Assembly: GCA_963930655.1 (NCBI GenBank)
Contig: OZ005605.1
Coordinates: 14,391,501 to 14,455,500 of the forward strand
DNA: 64,000 bases
Direction of reading: 5' to 3'
DNA from: Myrica gale
Lineage: Eukaryota > Streptophyta > Magnoliopsida > Fagales > Myricaceae
Shown here: piece by piece, positions 13,957 through 25,986 of the stretch
Layout of the letters: the number at the start of each line of letters is the position of its first letter
Numbering within the stretch: position 1 is the first letter of the stretch
Notes under the pieces: generated by a model
What the model was told of the DNA's origin: nothing
What the model saw: only the letters and a program-made list of their open reading frames with translations
The model's database searches: none
Made by a program: the position numbers and the translations under genes

Positions 13957-14200
13957 CTAGTCGGAAGAGCACCTGATGATGGCGTTGTATGAGGACCATT
14001 TGTTGACTACGAGAAAATTGATGAGGGTGGTAACAGAGATGGGGTAAGTGCCCATAGTTATCGATAACAGTACAAAGGCTACCGAACTGACCCGTTCTCC
14101 TGCGAAATCGAATAGCTCAATATCCCAAAGTACGAGAGGGGATTCTCTAATGCCCAATTGGTCAAAATCCTCGGAGAAGATTATATCGGCCGAACTATGG
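13957..14200 (-). pseudogene. Retropepsin-type protease region of the gypsy element, broken
   Basis: Minus-strand pieces read LGIRESPLV, FAGERVSSV, TMGTYPISVTTLINFLVV and WSSYNAI, which is the region after the active-site triad in plant gypsy proteases. The active-site motif itself is not clearly readable. It lies between gag and RT, as expected. Confidence 0.6.
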
Positions 14201-14479
14201 TTGTCGATGACATGTGCATCATTGTGAGATTGCAGGACTCCTTTTGCATCGGCTTCCGTGAATGTAATGGGTATTCCCTCTGTACGAGGTCGTTTGAAGT
14301 GTTGTTCTGCAAGAAAGATTTGTTGGTGTTGTACTTCTCACATGTAATTCTTCTACGCACTCCTGCTAAAGCACCTCCCCTTGGAGATGAGGTGGTGGGG
14401 GTAAGTCTAGCTGTGAGGGTAGATTGTTTGTGATGGGTTGGTGGTCCTGGAGTTGAGCGTATTCCCATTCTTAGCTGCA

Positions 14480-15851
14480 AGGTCGGTCTCGTCTAGGGGC
14501 GTCATGTTCTAGTATCAAGTGCCGCAGATTTCCTTATTGGAGCAAATACTCGATTTGTCGCTTAAGCTCATAATAGTCATCTGTGTTGTACTCGTGGTCT
14601 TCATGGAAATCGCAGTACTTGTTCCAATCTCGTCTCTCTGGTGGTGTTTTTAGATTCTGAGGTCACTTAACATTTGGGTCTTGCCTTATCTGCATCAAAA
14701 TCTTCCTAGGGGTAGTGTTGAGAGCTGTGAAACTAGGGAGAAGACGTTGCTCCTGACGCAGTTGATCATGTCGCATGGGTCGTGGTGAGCGGTCTCTACC
14801 GATTCCTCGTCATGGATCTCTACAGTGAGAACGGTCAATGTCATGATAGGAGACGTGCAACGAACATGTCCTCGAAGTCCATGTGTTTTTATGATTTTGT
14901 CATGGCCACAGCAAAATTGGTCAGGGCCTTCCTCATAAGGGTTTTGAGGAAGTCGCTCGGTTGAAGGCTTGTAGTCAGAGCCATAAGCTTGGCCTCATTT
15001 TTAGCCTAGGAAACAATGATTGCCTCGCGGTTGAAGCGCGCTACGTAATTGCATAGGTTTCTTTGGGTTTTCCTTGACACTGAACAGGTAGGAGGTCAGG
15101 CGTTTGATCCGTCCATTAGATATGAAGTGACTCATGAACTGCATACTGAGAGTGTTGAAGTTGTCGATGTTCCAGCTGGTAGACAAGAAAATCATTGCTG
15201 TGTTGATCCCTTAAGGGTTAATGAGAATGCACTGCAGAGGATGGCGTCTACATAGGATTGGACATGCATGTGCAAGCGGAAGATCTCCAAGTGCCCACAG
15301 GGATCGTCAGAATCGTCAAACAGTTCAATCTAGGATGGTCAAAAACTCGGGGGTATGGAGAAGTCGTCTGTTTTAGGGTCTTTCAGTTTGCTCAAATTTT
15401 GTTGAAGTAGTCATATATGTTCTGCCTATCCAGCCATCTACTCATTTAAGGCAGCCCGCCAATTATCTGATCCACGTTGTTTAGGAGGAGATTGGTGAGT
15501 TGAGCAGTTGTCTACATTTTCTTCATGTGAGGGAGATATATGTCAATGTGGAGGGGACGAAGGAGTCGTAGTATGTGGGATGATGTTGTTCTGGTGGACA
15601 AGATTGTCGATGGTCTGAACCAAGGTGGCCAGCAACGCATCGCTGTTGGGGATGAGTTTCGAGTTCGTTACAGCGTTGTTGTTGGGGACGATCACTCCGT
15701 TGTTGTCGAGTTCCAAGTTCGTCAATGCGTTGTTGTTGAGTACGATCACTGCATTGCTGTTGTGGACAAGTTCCGAGTTCATCACCTGAGGTGGTTGATC
15801 CCTGTTAGGTATCTCAGTAGAGGAAGTCATCTTGGAGAAGGGTGCGAACAA
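14480..15851 (-). pseudogene. gag region of the Tat-type gypsy element, broken
   Basis: The first open piece starts at 15851 (MFAPFSKMTSSTEIPN) just inside the 5' LTR and is rich in Asn and Leu repeats. Further on, 15195-15001 reads SMQFMSHFISNGRIKRL and SYLFSVKE, the core of the retrotransposon gag domain that forms the particle shell; the next block (FNREAI-like) is in another frame. Several frameshifts and stops follow. No zinc knuckle is clear. Confidence 0.65.
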
Positions 15852-15910
15852 GATGGTCGAAGGGAGTTTTAGAGGAGGTTTTTTTCTAAAATTCCACCGA
15901 TGTCGCTAAC

Positions 15911-16275
15911 TGATGACGTCAATATCACCAAGTGTTAGGGCCGATCAGACCCGAAAGGGAACAAGAAGACATGCGACATCGGATGTGGATACTTCGATAC
16001 CTAAGTTAGATCTCAAGAAGAGTTTAGTCTTGAGAAGTAATTAAGCTTAGAAAATATAATGGGGGTACATGTCTTATATAGGATGCGAGTGTCATTGTCC
16101 TAAAAGGAGTTGAATACATTGAGCCCTAGGACTCCTTGAAGAGCCAGACGAGAAGATTTGGGGGGATAAATTCATATTCGTACGGGTTGGGGCCTTGAAC
16201 ACGCATGTGGTCTTGGCCAAGTTTGTAGATGGGTTATTGTATTTTGATAGGTTGGGTCAGTGATATTATGACCCA
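15911..16275 (-). repeat. 5' LTR of the Tat-type gypsy element
   Basis: Runs from CA at 16275 (element start TG on the minus strand) to TG at 15911. Directly inside, 15888-15910 read on the minus strand as GTTAGCGACATCGGTGGAA, a decayed form of the common plant gypsy primer-binding site starting TTGGCGCCGTC. TATATAGGATGCG inside may be the old promoter. Confidence 0.75.
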
Positions 16276-16290
16276 TGAAAAACTAATATA

Positions 16291-16459
16291 GGATGTGTTC
16301 GGTTGCTATGAATCCTCAGGATTCTTTGGAATTCTCAGAATACAAAACTTTTTACAACCAAACATTATTTTTAACACCATATACAAATAACTACAACACG
16401 CATACCAATAAAGTTAACCTCACCTAAAAATTCTCAAAATTTACTCTAACCGAACATCC
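16291..16459. repeat. Small MITE next to the gypsy 5' LTR
   Basis: 169 bp with inverted ends: GGATGTGTTCGGTT at 16291 and AACCGAACATCC ending at 16459. There is no coding capacity. It lies inside the MULE, 15 bp outside the gypsy LTR. The target duplication is not clear. Confidence 0.65.
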
Positions 16460-16791
16460 TCATAATCACCAAAGAGAGAAAAGTGAAAAAAACTGAATAA
16501 ATGAACATAGGACATGAACTTAAAACATGTGCATCAGTCAATTTTCCAACTGGAAAACACTATGGTAGTGAAGATTTCAATCCACAAAACACCATTTTTC
16601 TCTTGTTGTTTGACACACTAATCTCTTAGCTACTTGTCTCACTCAAACTTCTAATTCACATTCCAAAAATTAAGCTCGCCAAATCCTAATGAAATTCTCA
16701 AAATAATCTGTGAATTTCTTGCAGCAGAAAAGTAAGAATAAAGAAGATGATGAGAAAAGAGGGAGAAAACAGATAGACGGTGAGAAGCGAC

Positions 16792-17043
16792 GTAGGTGTT
16801 CAAATGCCTGACGAAGCTGGCGAAGTTTTTGTGCTTGAAGTGCTTGGGCAGGAGCTTGGCGGCGAACTCGTGCGGTTCCAGACAACAAAGCTATTGTTGG
16901 AGTTGGTCTCCGGGTCTTCACCAAGTTGTAAAGCTTCATGAGAAAAGGCAGCAACGGATTCGTCGTTGTCGACCCGACATCACTAACAATTGCATCTTCT
17001 CGCAACCCATCAACGCAGACAACTCCGGCGGAACATTATTCAT
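16792..17043 (-). pseudogene. Captured heat-shock transcription factor (HSF) DNA-binding-domain fragment
   Basis: From ATG at 17043 the minus strand opens MNNVPPELSALMG, then in successive frames gives [28 protein letters not shown] and [27 protein letters not shown]. These are the consecutive blocks of the HSF winged helix-turn-helix domain, up to the point where HSF genes usually have an intron. Text after NTY looks intron-like. Two or three frameshifts make it dead. It lies at the inner edge of the MULE right terminal repeat, and the first ~50 nt of the reading frame are also present in the left repeat near 10090-10140, so the captured gene start has become part of the terminal repeat. Confidence 0.85.
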
Positions 17044-17455
17044 GTGTCCTTCGAGTTTGAAGGCTAAAATGAAAGGGAAAAAAATGAAAAAAACAAAAAA
17101 AAAGCTGCAGGTTGTTTAGTTAATGTTTCGTGGATTAATGAAGCTGAGCTGGAGAAGATGATGACGTGTTAGTGCATTCATTTAAAAATGCAAATGGAAG
17201 AGTGACGAAATGAGTAAAAAGTCACAAGCACAAGGACTCCGGGCAAAAAAAAAACTAATCCGTGTGACTATTTTGTCATAAGGGTCAAAACCTAATGATC
17301 AAATTGTCAATTTCTCAAAATATTTTTTAAAAAGGTATTAGAGTTTGTATGAAAAGTTATTAGAGTTTGTGTATGATTTTTTAAGATTTCGAATATTTTT
17401 TTTTGTGAATTTTGTTGCATTATCTTAAAATACTCTTGCAAACGAACTTTGAGTA

Positions 17456-18793
17456 GTAATATAGTATTAATTATTGGACAGAGTGGATTCTACTCAATTT
17501 TTATTTTATTTTTTGTATAGGTTCTTTTGTTTTTGCCTTTAGTTTAAGAAAATTTAAAATTCACCCTAAAATTTAAAGAACTACCTAAATTTCTAAAATT
17601 GACAAATCAGTACTGCTTGCTTTTACATCATACCCGTCACATTTTCATCTAGATTTCTAATCGAATTTATAACATACTACGACAAGTGTTAATATATGAT
17701 CGCGTGGCATTCTCTTAAAAGTAATAATAAAATATTATAATATCTTTTTATTTAGTTTATGGGTTGAACTAGTTTTATGTGTTAATTTAATTTGTTGTTA
17801 TAATTATAATTTGTATTAAAATTCATGACAGGCGGCATATTACATGAGACACATGACCTGCTACATCATCAATTCTATTAGAAATCTACTAAAGAAGTAA
17901 TATTGTAAGCATAACCTAAATTCAGGCAGTCATTTATCAATTTTAAAAACTCATGAATATTTTCAAAAAGTTAATTTAAATAAATCTTTGAACAGTTTGA
18001 CATCTGAGAATCAAAAAGGTTTTCCTCGGCTCTGAGTCATTCTCAGGTCATAGAAGACAACGTAAAAGTAAGGTTGGAACTATAAAATTATAAATACAAT
18101 ATCGGACCTTCCAAAATTTTCCATTTTGCCTCACCAGATAAACCAAAAACTAAAGTAAATCTAAGTAAAAAAAAAAAACTCTGATTATTTGGCCACTCTT
18201 AACAGAGCCTAAGTATCAACTTCTATGATCCCATGGTACTATGTAATTGTCCATTAGTGCTACTCTACAATTTTGTTTAGACAACAAACGAAGGAACTAC
18301 ATTTTTTATGGCAAAACTCTGATTACCTGCTATGATGCTTTCGAAAACTCTAATAATCTGTTTGGAAAGAAAGGAAAACCAAATAACCAGAAAAAAATTA
18401 TGCATACCCATTTGTGATTTGTCCCGCATAATATATCCGACCCGTTTGCCGGCAAGTAGTGCTTGGCCTAATGGACTCATGAGGGCGCAAACCGATATGG
18501 GTTGGAGATGCATGGTGCTGCAACCAGGCGGGCAGGCATCTATTAAGATATTCCTTACAATGCTATTCAAATTCAAAAGCCAAACTCATGATGATCTCTT
18601 ATTTATCAAATTCATAATTTCAAATCCAAAAAATAAAATATTATATTGGAATTTTACATTATTTGTGTACACCTTTTTATATTAATTTTGGTAGGAAATA
18701 AAAAGAACCTTCTCTTCTCTATTTAGTGGGTCAAGAATATTAATTGAGCTAGCAAAGTTAAATATGAGATTTGTACGTGAATTAAAACAATCC
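17456..18793. other. AT-rich intergenic DNA, no gene seen
   Basis: No recognisable domain, RNA gene or clear repeat. Short open frames at 18277-18685 overlap on both strands and look random. Confidence 0.5.
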
Positions 18794-18987
18794 GTGTTTG
18801 AGTGCCAAATCAAAATTTTGGGATATGAGAGTTGGTGAAAAATTGAAGATAATTTATAGGAATGGGTGAAAAAGTAAATAGAGAAAAGATTTGAATGAAT
18901 ATTATAATAAAAATGAATGATTTGTTGGGAAGAGATTATTTTGTACTTTTTTAATTAAGAGTGGCCAAAATTTTGGCACTCAAACAC
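18794..18987. repeat. MITE, family B, with perfect 16-bp inverted ends
   Basis: GTGTTTGAGTGCCAAA at 18794 is matched exactly by its inverse TTTGGCACTCAAACAC ending at 18987. The AT-rich interior carries GAGTTGGTGAAAAA, GTGAAAAAGTAAATAGAG and TATTATAATAAAAATG, shared with other family B copies. This is the best-preserved copy in the window. Confidence 0.8.
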
Positions 18988-19115
18988 CACAAATATGGTG
19001 CAGAACTTTTAACCTGAATATTATGCTTTTCGCAGTAGAACTTCGTTCAATTGTAAGATTATCAAGTTGATGAGATTGCATCACTGGATAAGATAAGCAC
19101 TTGAATTTCTGATGA

Positions 19116-20582
19116 TGTAGCACCCCGAATTTTCTTCTTATTATTTAAATACTATTTTATTGAATTTCAAATTATTTGAAAAAGTTATGCGGTTTTAAAA
19201 GTATTTAAAGTTTGAAATATTGATTTGATTTGAAAAGGTTATCTTCTTAAAAGTGTTTGAAATTTAAAGAAGAGATGTTTTATCTTTATCTCTTTAGTTT
19301 TTAAAGTTTTGAATTTGAATACGTCTAAAATATGTTTGAATTTTAAAATGGATAGCAAGCCATTATTATCATTTTCAAATTTTGAGTTCTTCTTTAAATA
19401 GAGTTGCAATTATTCTTTTATAAATACTTTATAAGTCTATGTGATATTGTGTATTGATTGGGAGAATAAGAAATTAAGCATATTTTCGAAGATTCTAGTC
19501 TAGTTTCTTGAGGTCTTGGAAGTTAATTGATATAGGGTTCAAGTGTTATGAAAGGCGAGGTAAGCAGGGTTATTATGCTAGATTTTCCTAAAAGACCGAA
19601 GTGATATTTGAGAGTTGCATGTTTTATTGAAAACCCTCGAAGTTTTATGTGCATTACTTTGCGATAAAATTGTCAAAAATTATAGCATGAAATGTGTAAA
19701 CAATAGCTTATTTTTATGTTCAATGATTTTACATTATGTTTTCAATATTTAAATCAAAGCTTTTTTATGTTTATAATTATTTAAGATTTGTGCATGATGT
19801 TTCATGAAAAGAAGAGAAATATGCAAAGTTCAATGTGATATTTATAATATGATATATTGTGTATTTTCAAACCCTGACTCTCAGAGTTTATAGAGACAGT
19901 GCATTAGTACCAATTGCAATCCATTGAGTGCACCCATTCTGGAAAACGGAGTGGTTTATTTTGTAGGTTCTTTCTGAATGCACACTTGGACATGCCAAAG
20001 CCAAAGTAAGGAAGAATTCTACCCATAGTATTGACTTAGTTTGGTTGATTCTCAAACTAGGTAACAACTGCACAACCCTGTCAAGGGGGTAAACGTGACT
20101 CACAGTTAGTAACAAAGGGATTTGCTATAGAATTACTATTAAAGATAAAAGTTGTTTTATAGTTATAGTTATATGGATTGAGATTTACAATTTTCTATTG
20201 ATTTTTACTTATTAAATATGGCTCATGAAGTACACCATAGCATAATGATTTTGCTTAACGAGTTGTCGAACTCACACTTATTTGTCCACTCTTTTCATAC
20301 GATATTTAAAAGTGTGCAGAGAGTCGGGATAGATGGCGATTGAGTGGGTAGCTAAGAGAAGGCTTAGAGTTTCAGTTAGATTAAAACGTTTCTTTGTTAT
20401 TTTACAGTTTTTAAAAAGTTCTAAATAAAGTGTTTTTGTTCAATTATTTTAAAGTTTTGATGTAAGTTTGTCATCAAGATCATTTATTTTATGATAACTG
20501 ATTTCTACCCCTAATTTTTGCTGATTTTTATTAATTTTACGCAAAAAGTAACCATCTAACTGTCGGAATTCAGGGCATTACA
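19116..20582 (+). repeat. 5' LTR of the non-autonomous retrotransposon
   Basis: Starts TGTAGCACCCCGAATTTTC and ends GGGCATTACA. It matches the two halves of the 3' LTR throughout; shared landmarks are GAAAGGCGAGG, GATTTTCC, CACCCATTCTGGAAAA and AACTAGGTA. A small hairpin GAGTT-GTCG-AACTC sits near 20260. Confidence 0.85.
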
Positions 20583-20585
20583 ATT

Positions 20586-20597
20586 TGGTATTAAAAC
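20586..20597 (+). other. Primer-binding site (initiator tRNA-Met type), decayed
   Basis: TGGTATTAAAAC lies four bases after the 5' LTR; the standard plant site is TGGTATCAGAGC. The three differences are C-to-T or G-to-A changes, as expected after cytosine methylation. Confidence 0.75.
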
Positions 20598-20815
20598 TAC
20601 CGATTTTTTAGATTTTGTAGACAATAAAAAGAGATTTGTTTGAAGGTATGTGATTTGATTAATTTTTCTGCGGGCAGAATTTGGTAGAATAAATTGATTA
20701 CTTGAGTATTTTTTTTGCAGATATTGATATTGATCGTGTTTTAGCCTTGATGTTTGATGAGCTTGGGTTTTAGGCTTGAATAACGTATTGGAGAAAATTA
20801 TAAGATTATTAGTCG

Positions 20816-21001
20816 AATGATTAGAGTGTACTGCATAAGCGTGTATTGATTTGATTGGTTTTATGAAGTTATTCATTGGATAAGATGCAACAAATTTCTA
20901 GGAAGTCAAATGATTATAGTGCGTTGCAGAAGCGTGTATTGTTTCGATTGGTTTTATGGAGTTATTCATTTGGGTAAGATGCGGCAAATTTCGAGGATGA
21001 A
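20816..21001 (+). repeat. 93-bp tandem duplication in the internal region
   Basis: Two diverged copies start AATGATTAGAGTG (20816) and AATGATTATAGTG (20909); both contain AAGCGTGTATTG and GATTGGTTTTATG. Together they make up nearly half of the internal region. No function can be assigned. Confidence 0.7.
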
Positions 21002-21002
21002 A

Positions 21003-21017
21003 TTTTTTTAAGGAGGG
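21003..21017 (+). other. Polypurine tract before the 3' LTR
   Basis: TTTTTTTAAGGAGGG just upstream of the 3' LTR start at 21023 matches the T-run plus AAGGGGGG form typical of gypsy elements with CACCCCG-type LTRs. It would prime plus-strand DNA synthesis. Confidence 0.75.
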
Positions 21018-21953
21018 CTGATCGTAGCACCCCGAATTTTCTTCTTGTTATTTCAATATTATTTTTATTGAATTTCAAATTTCGAATTAAATGAAAAAGT
21101 TATCTGGTTTTAAAAGTGTTTTTTTATTGTTTGAAATATTGATTTGATTTGAAAATGTTATATTTTTAAAAGTGTTTGAAATTTAAAGAAGAGATGTTTT
21201 TTCTTTATCTCTTTAGATTTTAAGGTTTTGAATTTGAATACTTCTAGAAAATGTTTGAATTTTAAAATGGATAGCAAACTATTCTTATCTTCTTTTTAAA
21301 TTTAGAGTCTTTCTTTAAATAGGGTTACAATTAGTCTTTTATATACTTTGTTAGTCTCTGTGATATTGTGTATTGATTGGGAGAATGAGAAATCAAGCGT
21401 CTTTTCGAAGGTTCTAGTCTAGTTTCTTGAGCTCTTGAAAGTTAATTGATAAAGAACTAAAGTGTTATGAAAGGCGAGGAAAGCGAGGTTATTATGCTAG
21501 ATTTTCCAAAAAGACCGAAGTGATATTTGTGAATTGCATGTTTTATTGAAAACCCTCAAAGTTTTATGTGCATTATTAGTTTATGATAAAACTGTCAAAG
21601 ATTATAGAATGAAATGTGTAAACATGAGCCTATTTTTATGTCCAATGATTTTACGCTTTGTTTTCAATGTTTAAATCAAAGCTTTTTTATGTTTATTATT
21701 ATTTAAAATTTGTGCATTATGTTTCATAAAAAAAAGCTACAAAGTTTAAAGTGATATTTATAGTATGATATGTTACGTATTTTCAAACCCTGAGTCCCTT
21801 AGTTTACAGAGATAGCTCATTGGTACCAATTGTAACTCATTGAATGCACCCATTCTGGAAAAAGAAGGGGTTTATTTTGTAGGTTCTTTTTGAGTGCACA
21901 CTTGGGCATGACCAATGTAAAGTAAGGAAGAGTTCTACCTATATTATTGGCTT

Positions 21954-24900
21954 TGTGAGACCCCGTATTTCATTCTTGCTATTTACTCTATGTATTTGTT
22001 TTTGGATTTACATTCAAGGGGCTATTATTTGGCCAATGTAAGATGTTAAGTTGATTATGATATTTTGAATTATAAGTTTTCCTAAGTATTTCATTATGTT
22101 GTGAAATTCTATATTGTGCATGTAAGTTATTTTATGTCCTTATTAAGTAACCCTTAATCTCCATTAGGCAGTCTTAAGCATCATTAAGAGAATTAAGTAA
22201 TAAGTTGGTAGGCTTATAGGATAGCTTGATACAGAACTAGGAGATAAGTTAGTGTGTTTATAATGGAGATAAGTTAGAGTGCTTATAATGGAGATAAATT
22301 AATATGCCTATAAAGTAGACCATGTGATAAGAGAAAGATAAAATGAAAAAAAATAGAAAAATCAAAGGCAAGAGAGGAGATTTACGTGAAAGGCAAAGAG
22401 AAAACTGAAATGGTTTTAAGGTGATTCACTTGTAGGGCTTGAGTTAGGAGACAAAGAGGTAAATGCAAGTAAAGGAGATGTGATGTTGGCTGAAAAAGAA
22501 GATGTGATGTAAGATAAAGACTTATGGAGAATGGAAGAAGAATTCACGTGAGATGTATGGGAAACAAAGAATTGGAAAGGTGGAGGAGACAGGCACTTAA
22601 ATGCACTGACATGTCACATGGGCTAGAGCAAATGAAACCCTTTCTTCTTGTTTCCTTGGACTTGCATAGACTAGATTCAGCCCCTTTTTCATCTCCTTCA
22701 CATCTCTCACCTCACTTAGCTCACCTCACTTCACTCTTCACCGAAAAACTCAGCCCTTGCATTTGGATGAAACCCTCTTCCCCTCACTTCACTCCACTTG
22801 ACCGAATCACTCACCATTTCAGCTCATTTTCTCTCTTTGGCCAAGAACCCTCTTCACTTCTCCAAAGCATTTCTTTCTCTTCTTCACTCCATTTTCAACA
22901 GCTGCCCTCATCTCACTTCACCTTAAGACTCATCACAGCACCTTCTTGCCCTCATCTCAGCCCTTTGTAGCACACTAGAGAGAAGCCAAGAGATAGAGAG
23001 AAAGGAAGCCTTGGTGTTGGCCGAGTAAGGTAGAAGGTGGAAGAGGTAAAAGAATATATGATTCCTCTTTGTATGTCCATCTCATTTCTCTTTTCTTTCC
23101 TAGATCTAACTTTGGGTATTCCTATGCTAGGTGTTTCCCTAATCAGCTTATGTCCAGCTTTAGAAAGGTAAGCTAGGGTTTGGTTTTCTTCAAGGTTTAG
23201 GCTTGTTGTTTTAGCCAAGCATGCTTGTGTTCTTGTGCTCATTTTCCCTTTGAAGGTATGTTGAATGTTGGATCTGATTAGGTTGTGATTGTTGGAGTTG
23301 TGGTTGCGATGTTGTTGATTGATGGAGGAAGGGTTAAAGCCATGATTTTGGGCTAAGAAGTGGTGTCTTGGTTAAAATATTGGAGATAATGATATGCATG
23401 TATATAGGTTGCTGCTATACCGAATTTTGTGACTTCATTAGATGAAATAATGTTTCTGATTTGAGGTAGGTTAATGATATTTAATGAAATGATTAGTTAA
23501 AAATCATGGAGAAATAATGTTATATGTAGGTTAGTATTAGTGATGTGGCCGAATGGTCAATGTGCTTGGAGATTGTTTAGGCATGTAATAAATTGTGTGG
23601 ATTTGCTATTGGTCAAAAGAATCAAGTTATAAATCATGTTTAGGTTGTTGGAATAGGGAGTTTTTAGTGCCCTGTTTTTAGGCACAATCGCGCTCGATCA
23701 GCATGTGACAGGCACTCGAGCGGCTTTAAGGAAATTTGTGATACAGAGTTGAGCCGCTTGACCAGCGCTCAACAGGTGCTCGAGCGGCCTTGGAAGTTTT
23801 CGTACAAAGAGTTGGCACTCGACCACCGCTCGAGCGAGGATAGATGAAAATTGGACAGAGACTTGGCGCTCGAAAAGCGCTCGAGTGGGACTTGTTAAAT
23901 TTCAGATATTGAGTTTTTGAGTTCCTATTGAAGATGTGTAGGACCCTATCATTGAGACTAGTTGACCAAACCTAGTTAATAAGTTTATTGAGGATAAGAT
24001 AGTGGGAATTCGATGGTCATTAACCCAGGCATGGTATAATGTAAAGTATTGAACATGAGATATTAAGCTAGATGAATTATAGGTTGTTGATTTGGCTTGA
24101 GATACTTAGCATGAGATGTTATTGCTGAATTTTACGAATAGGCTTTGAAATCAACGATGTTGTTGAGAATAATCAGTGTACTTAGTTGATATGAAGTGAA
24201 TTTCATAGTGGACCCATTAGCAACCGTATTGGAGATGTTTGATGCTCATGTTCAATTGTCTTTCTTCAATTGTTTTACGAAAACTAGTTAAAGTAATATT
24301 TTGAAAATGAAATCATATTTCAAAGATATATACTTTTGAAAAACCAAGAACACTTAGAAGTACTTGTATGTTGTTTGATTAAATCTCTAAACATTATGTA
24401 ACGTATGTAACTCGCTTGTAGGCGAAGCAACATCCGAATATCAAGAGAAGCAAGGTAAGTGGAAGTAAGTAGAAGCTTACATCTTTACGAAAACTGGAAT
24501 GATACTCAACATGGTTTTACATGAACAAGCATGGCATCATAAGCAAGCATGTCATGACACGAGCATTGCATGATTTTCTAAAAGAAGTTTTATGCTATGA
24601 AAGTAAGAAAGATTATGTCAAGTTAAGTAAGGGTCTCTGGTCGGTACCCTACCATCAAGGAGGGCACTCATACCGAAGGACGAATGCGAGAAGGATGAGT
24701 GAACCCTAGAGTTAAGTGCAACCACACTAAAGGACGAATGCGAGAAGGTGGGCTAGCTCGACCAAATGAAATGTCCCCAAAGGAAAGGGAGACGGTTCCG
24801 ATGGGAACGCACAACCCTGACTTCAGGGGTTAAATGGAGCGTATGTAGCCCACAAGTCAAGAAGAAAACACTTTCCAAGGACCATGTGTTGTTTTAAGTT

Positions 24901-25428
24901 CAAGAGCATGTTTTTTAAGATCAAGATTGTTACAAGTGTAAGCATACATTTTCAAGAGCAAGTACATGTGCATATGTCATATGCAACCATGAAACATGCA
25001 TGTGCATCAAGATTTACGCTTATTCATGATATTCATGTTCAAGTCATAAACTCGTGTTTACAAGTTTACGTTTTCCCCTACTGAGTCTTTTGACTCAGTT
25101 TTCAAAATGTATCATTCTAGATGTTTCAGGTGAAGGAAGTCAGGAGGATTATCTGTCTTGAGAAGAGTAGATTTTTATGTATTTTGTTGTTGGTGACTGT
25201 TGACCGAGGCGGTCCGTCACTTAAGTTATGAAAGTTATATGTTATGTAATTTAAGACCCTACTCTTCCGTTGGTGGTATATTATGAAGTTAAGTCATGAT
25301 TAGTTCTTGGCCCGTCCCTCTCTCTCGATTCTTTTCAGCTACTATGTATGGTTAAGTTCGCTGAAGCTTTCTTTAGGGATTGCTCGCGGCTGTCATTGGC
25401 CCTACGGGATAGCATTTGGGGCGTGACA
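21954..25428 (+). mobile_element. Solo LTR (3475 bp) nested in the 3' LTR
   Basis: Begins TGTGAGACCCCG and ends GGGGCGTGACA, with TG/CA ends. Flanked by GGCTT (21949-21953) and GACTT (25429-25433); the uninterrupted 5' LTR reads GACTTAGTTTGG at this point, so the site is proven by comparison and one flank has a single mutation. No gag-pol is present. The length and the GACCCCG/GGGGCGTGACA ends fit the long LTRs of Del/Tekay-type chromoviruses. It carries a perfect hairpin ACTGAGTC-TTTT-GACTCAGT at 25080-25099 and a cluster of CGCTCGAG motifs near 23680-23900. The 148-codon open frame at 22524-22970 is low complexity and not considered a gene. Confidence 0.8.
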
Positions 25429-25986
25429 GACTTAGTTTGGCTAATCCCAAACTAGGTAGCAATTGCACAACCTTGTCACGGGGGTAAATGTGACATACAG
25501 TTATTGCGAATGAGATTTTTTATAGTATTAGTAATAAAGACAAAAGTTGTTTTACAGTTATAGTTATATGAATTAAGATTTACATTTACATTTTTCTAGT
25601 GATTTTATTATTAAATGTTGCTCTTGAAGTACACTCTAGCATAATGATTTTGCTTATCGAGTTGTTGAACTCGCCCCTTATCTGTCTCTTTTCATATGAT
25701 ATTTAGAAGCATGCCGAGAGTCGTGATAGATGGCGCTTGGGTGTGTAGCTGAGAGAAGGCTTAGAGTTTCAGTTAGATTAAGAGTTTTCATTGTTGTTTT
25801 CCAGTTTTTAAATAGTTCTAAACAAATTGTTTTTATTCAATTGTTTCGAAGTTTTAACGTGAGTTTGTTATCAAGATTGTTTATTTTGTGATAACTGATT
25901 TGTAATCCTTAATTTTTGCTCATTTTTAGTGATTTTACGCAAAGAAGTAACTCCCTAATCGTCGGGGTTCGGAGCATTACAGATGA

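Larger units (their letters stand above)
19116..25981 (+). mobile_element. Non-autonomous LTR retrotransposon with very short internal region (interrupted by a solo LTR)
   Basis: Flanked by a perfect 5-bp target duplication GATGA (19111-19115 and 25982-25986). Two LTRs of about 1.47 kb (19116-20582; 21023-21953 plus 25429-25981) enclose only about 440 bp. The internal piece has a primer-binding site for initiator tRNA-Met and a polypurine tract but no coding sequence, so the element depended on proteins of a related gypsy-type element. LTRs begin TGTAGCACCCCG and end GCATTACA; in the 3' copy the first TG is CG. The 3' LTR is split by a 3475-bp insertion. Confidence 0.88.

Noticed and set aside
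15540..15872. 110-codon plus-strand open frame
   Set aside because: Antisense to the gag start of the gypsy element.
22524..22970. 148-codon plus-strand open frame inside the solo LTR
   Set aside because: Low-complexity Ser/His/Pro/Leu-rich text from CT-repeats, no domain, and located in an LTR.
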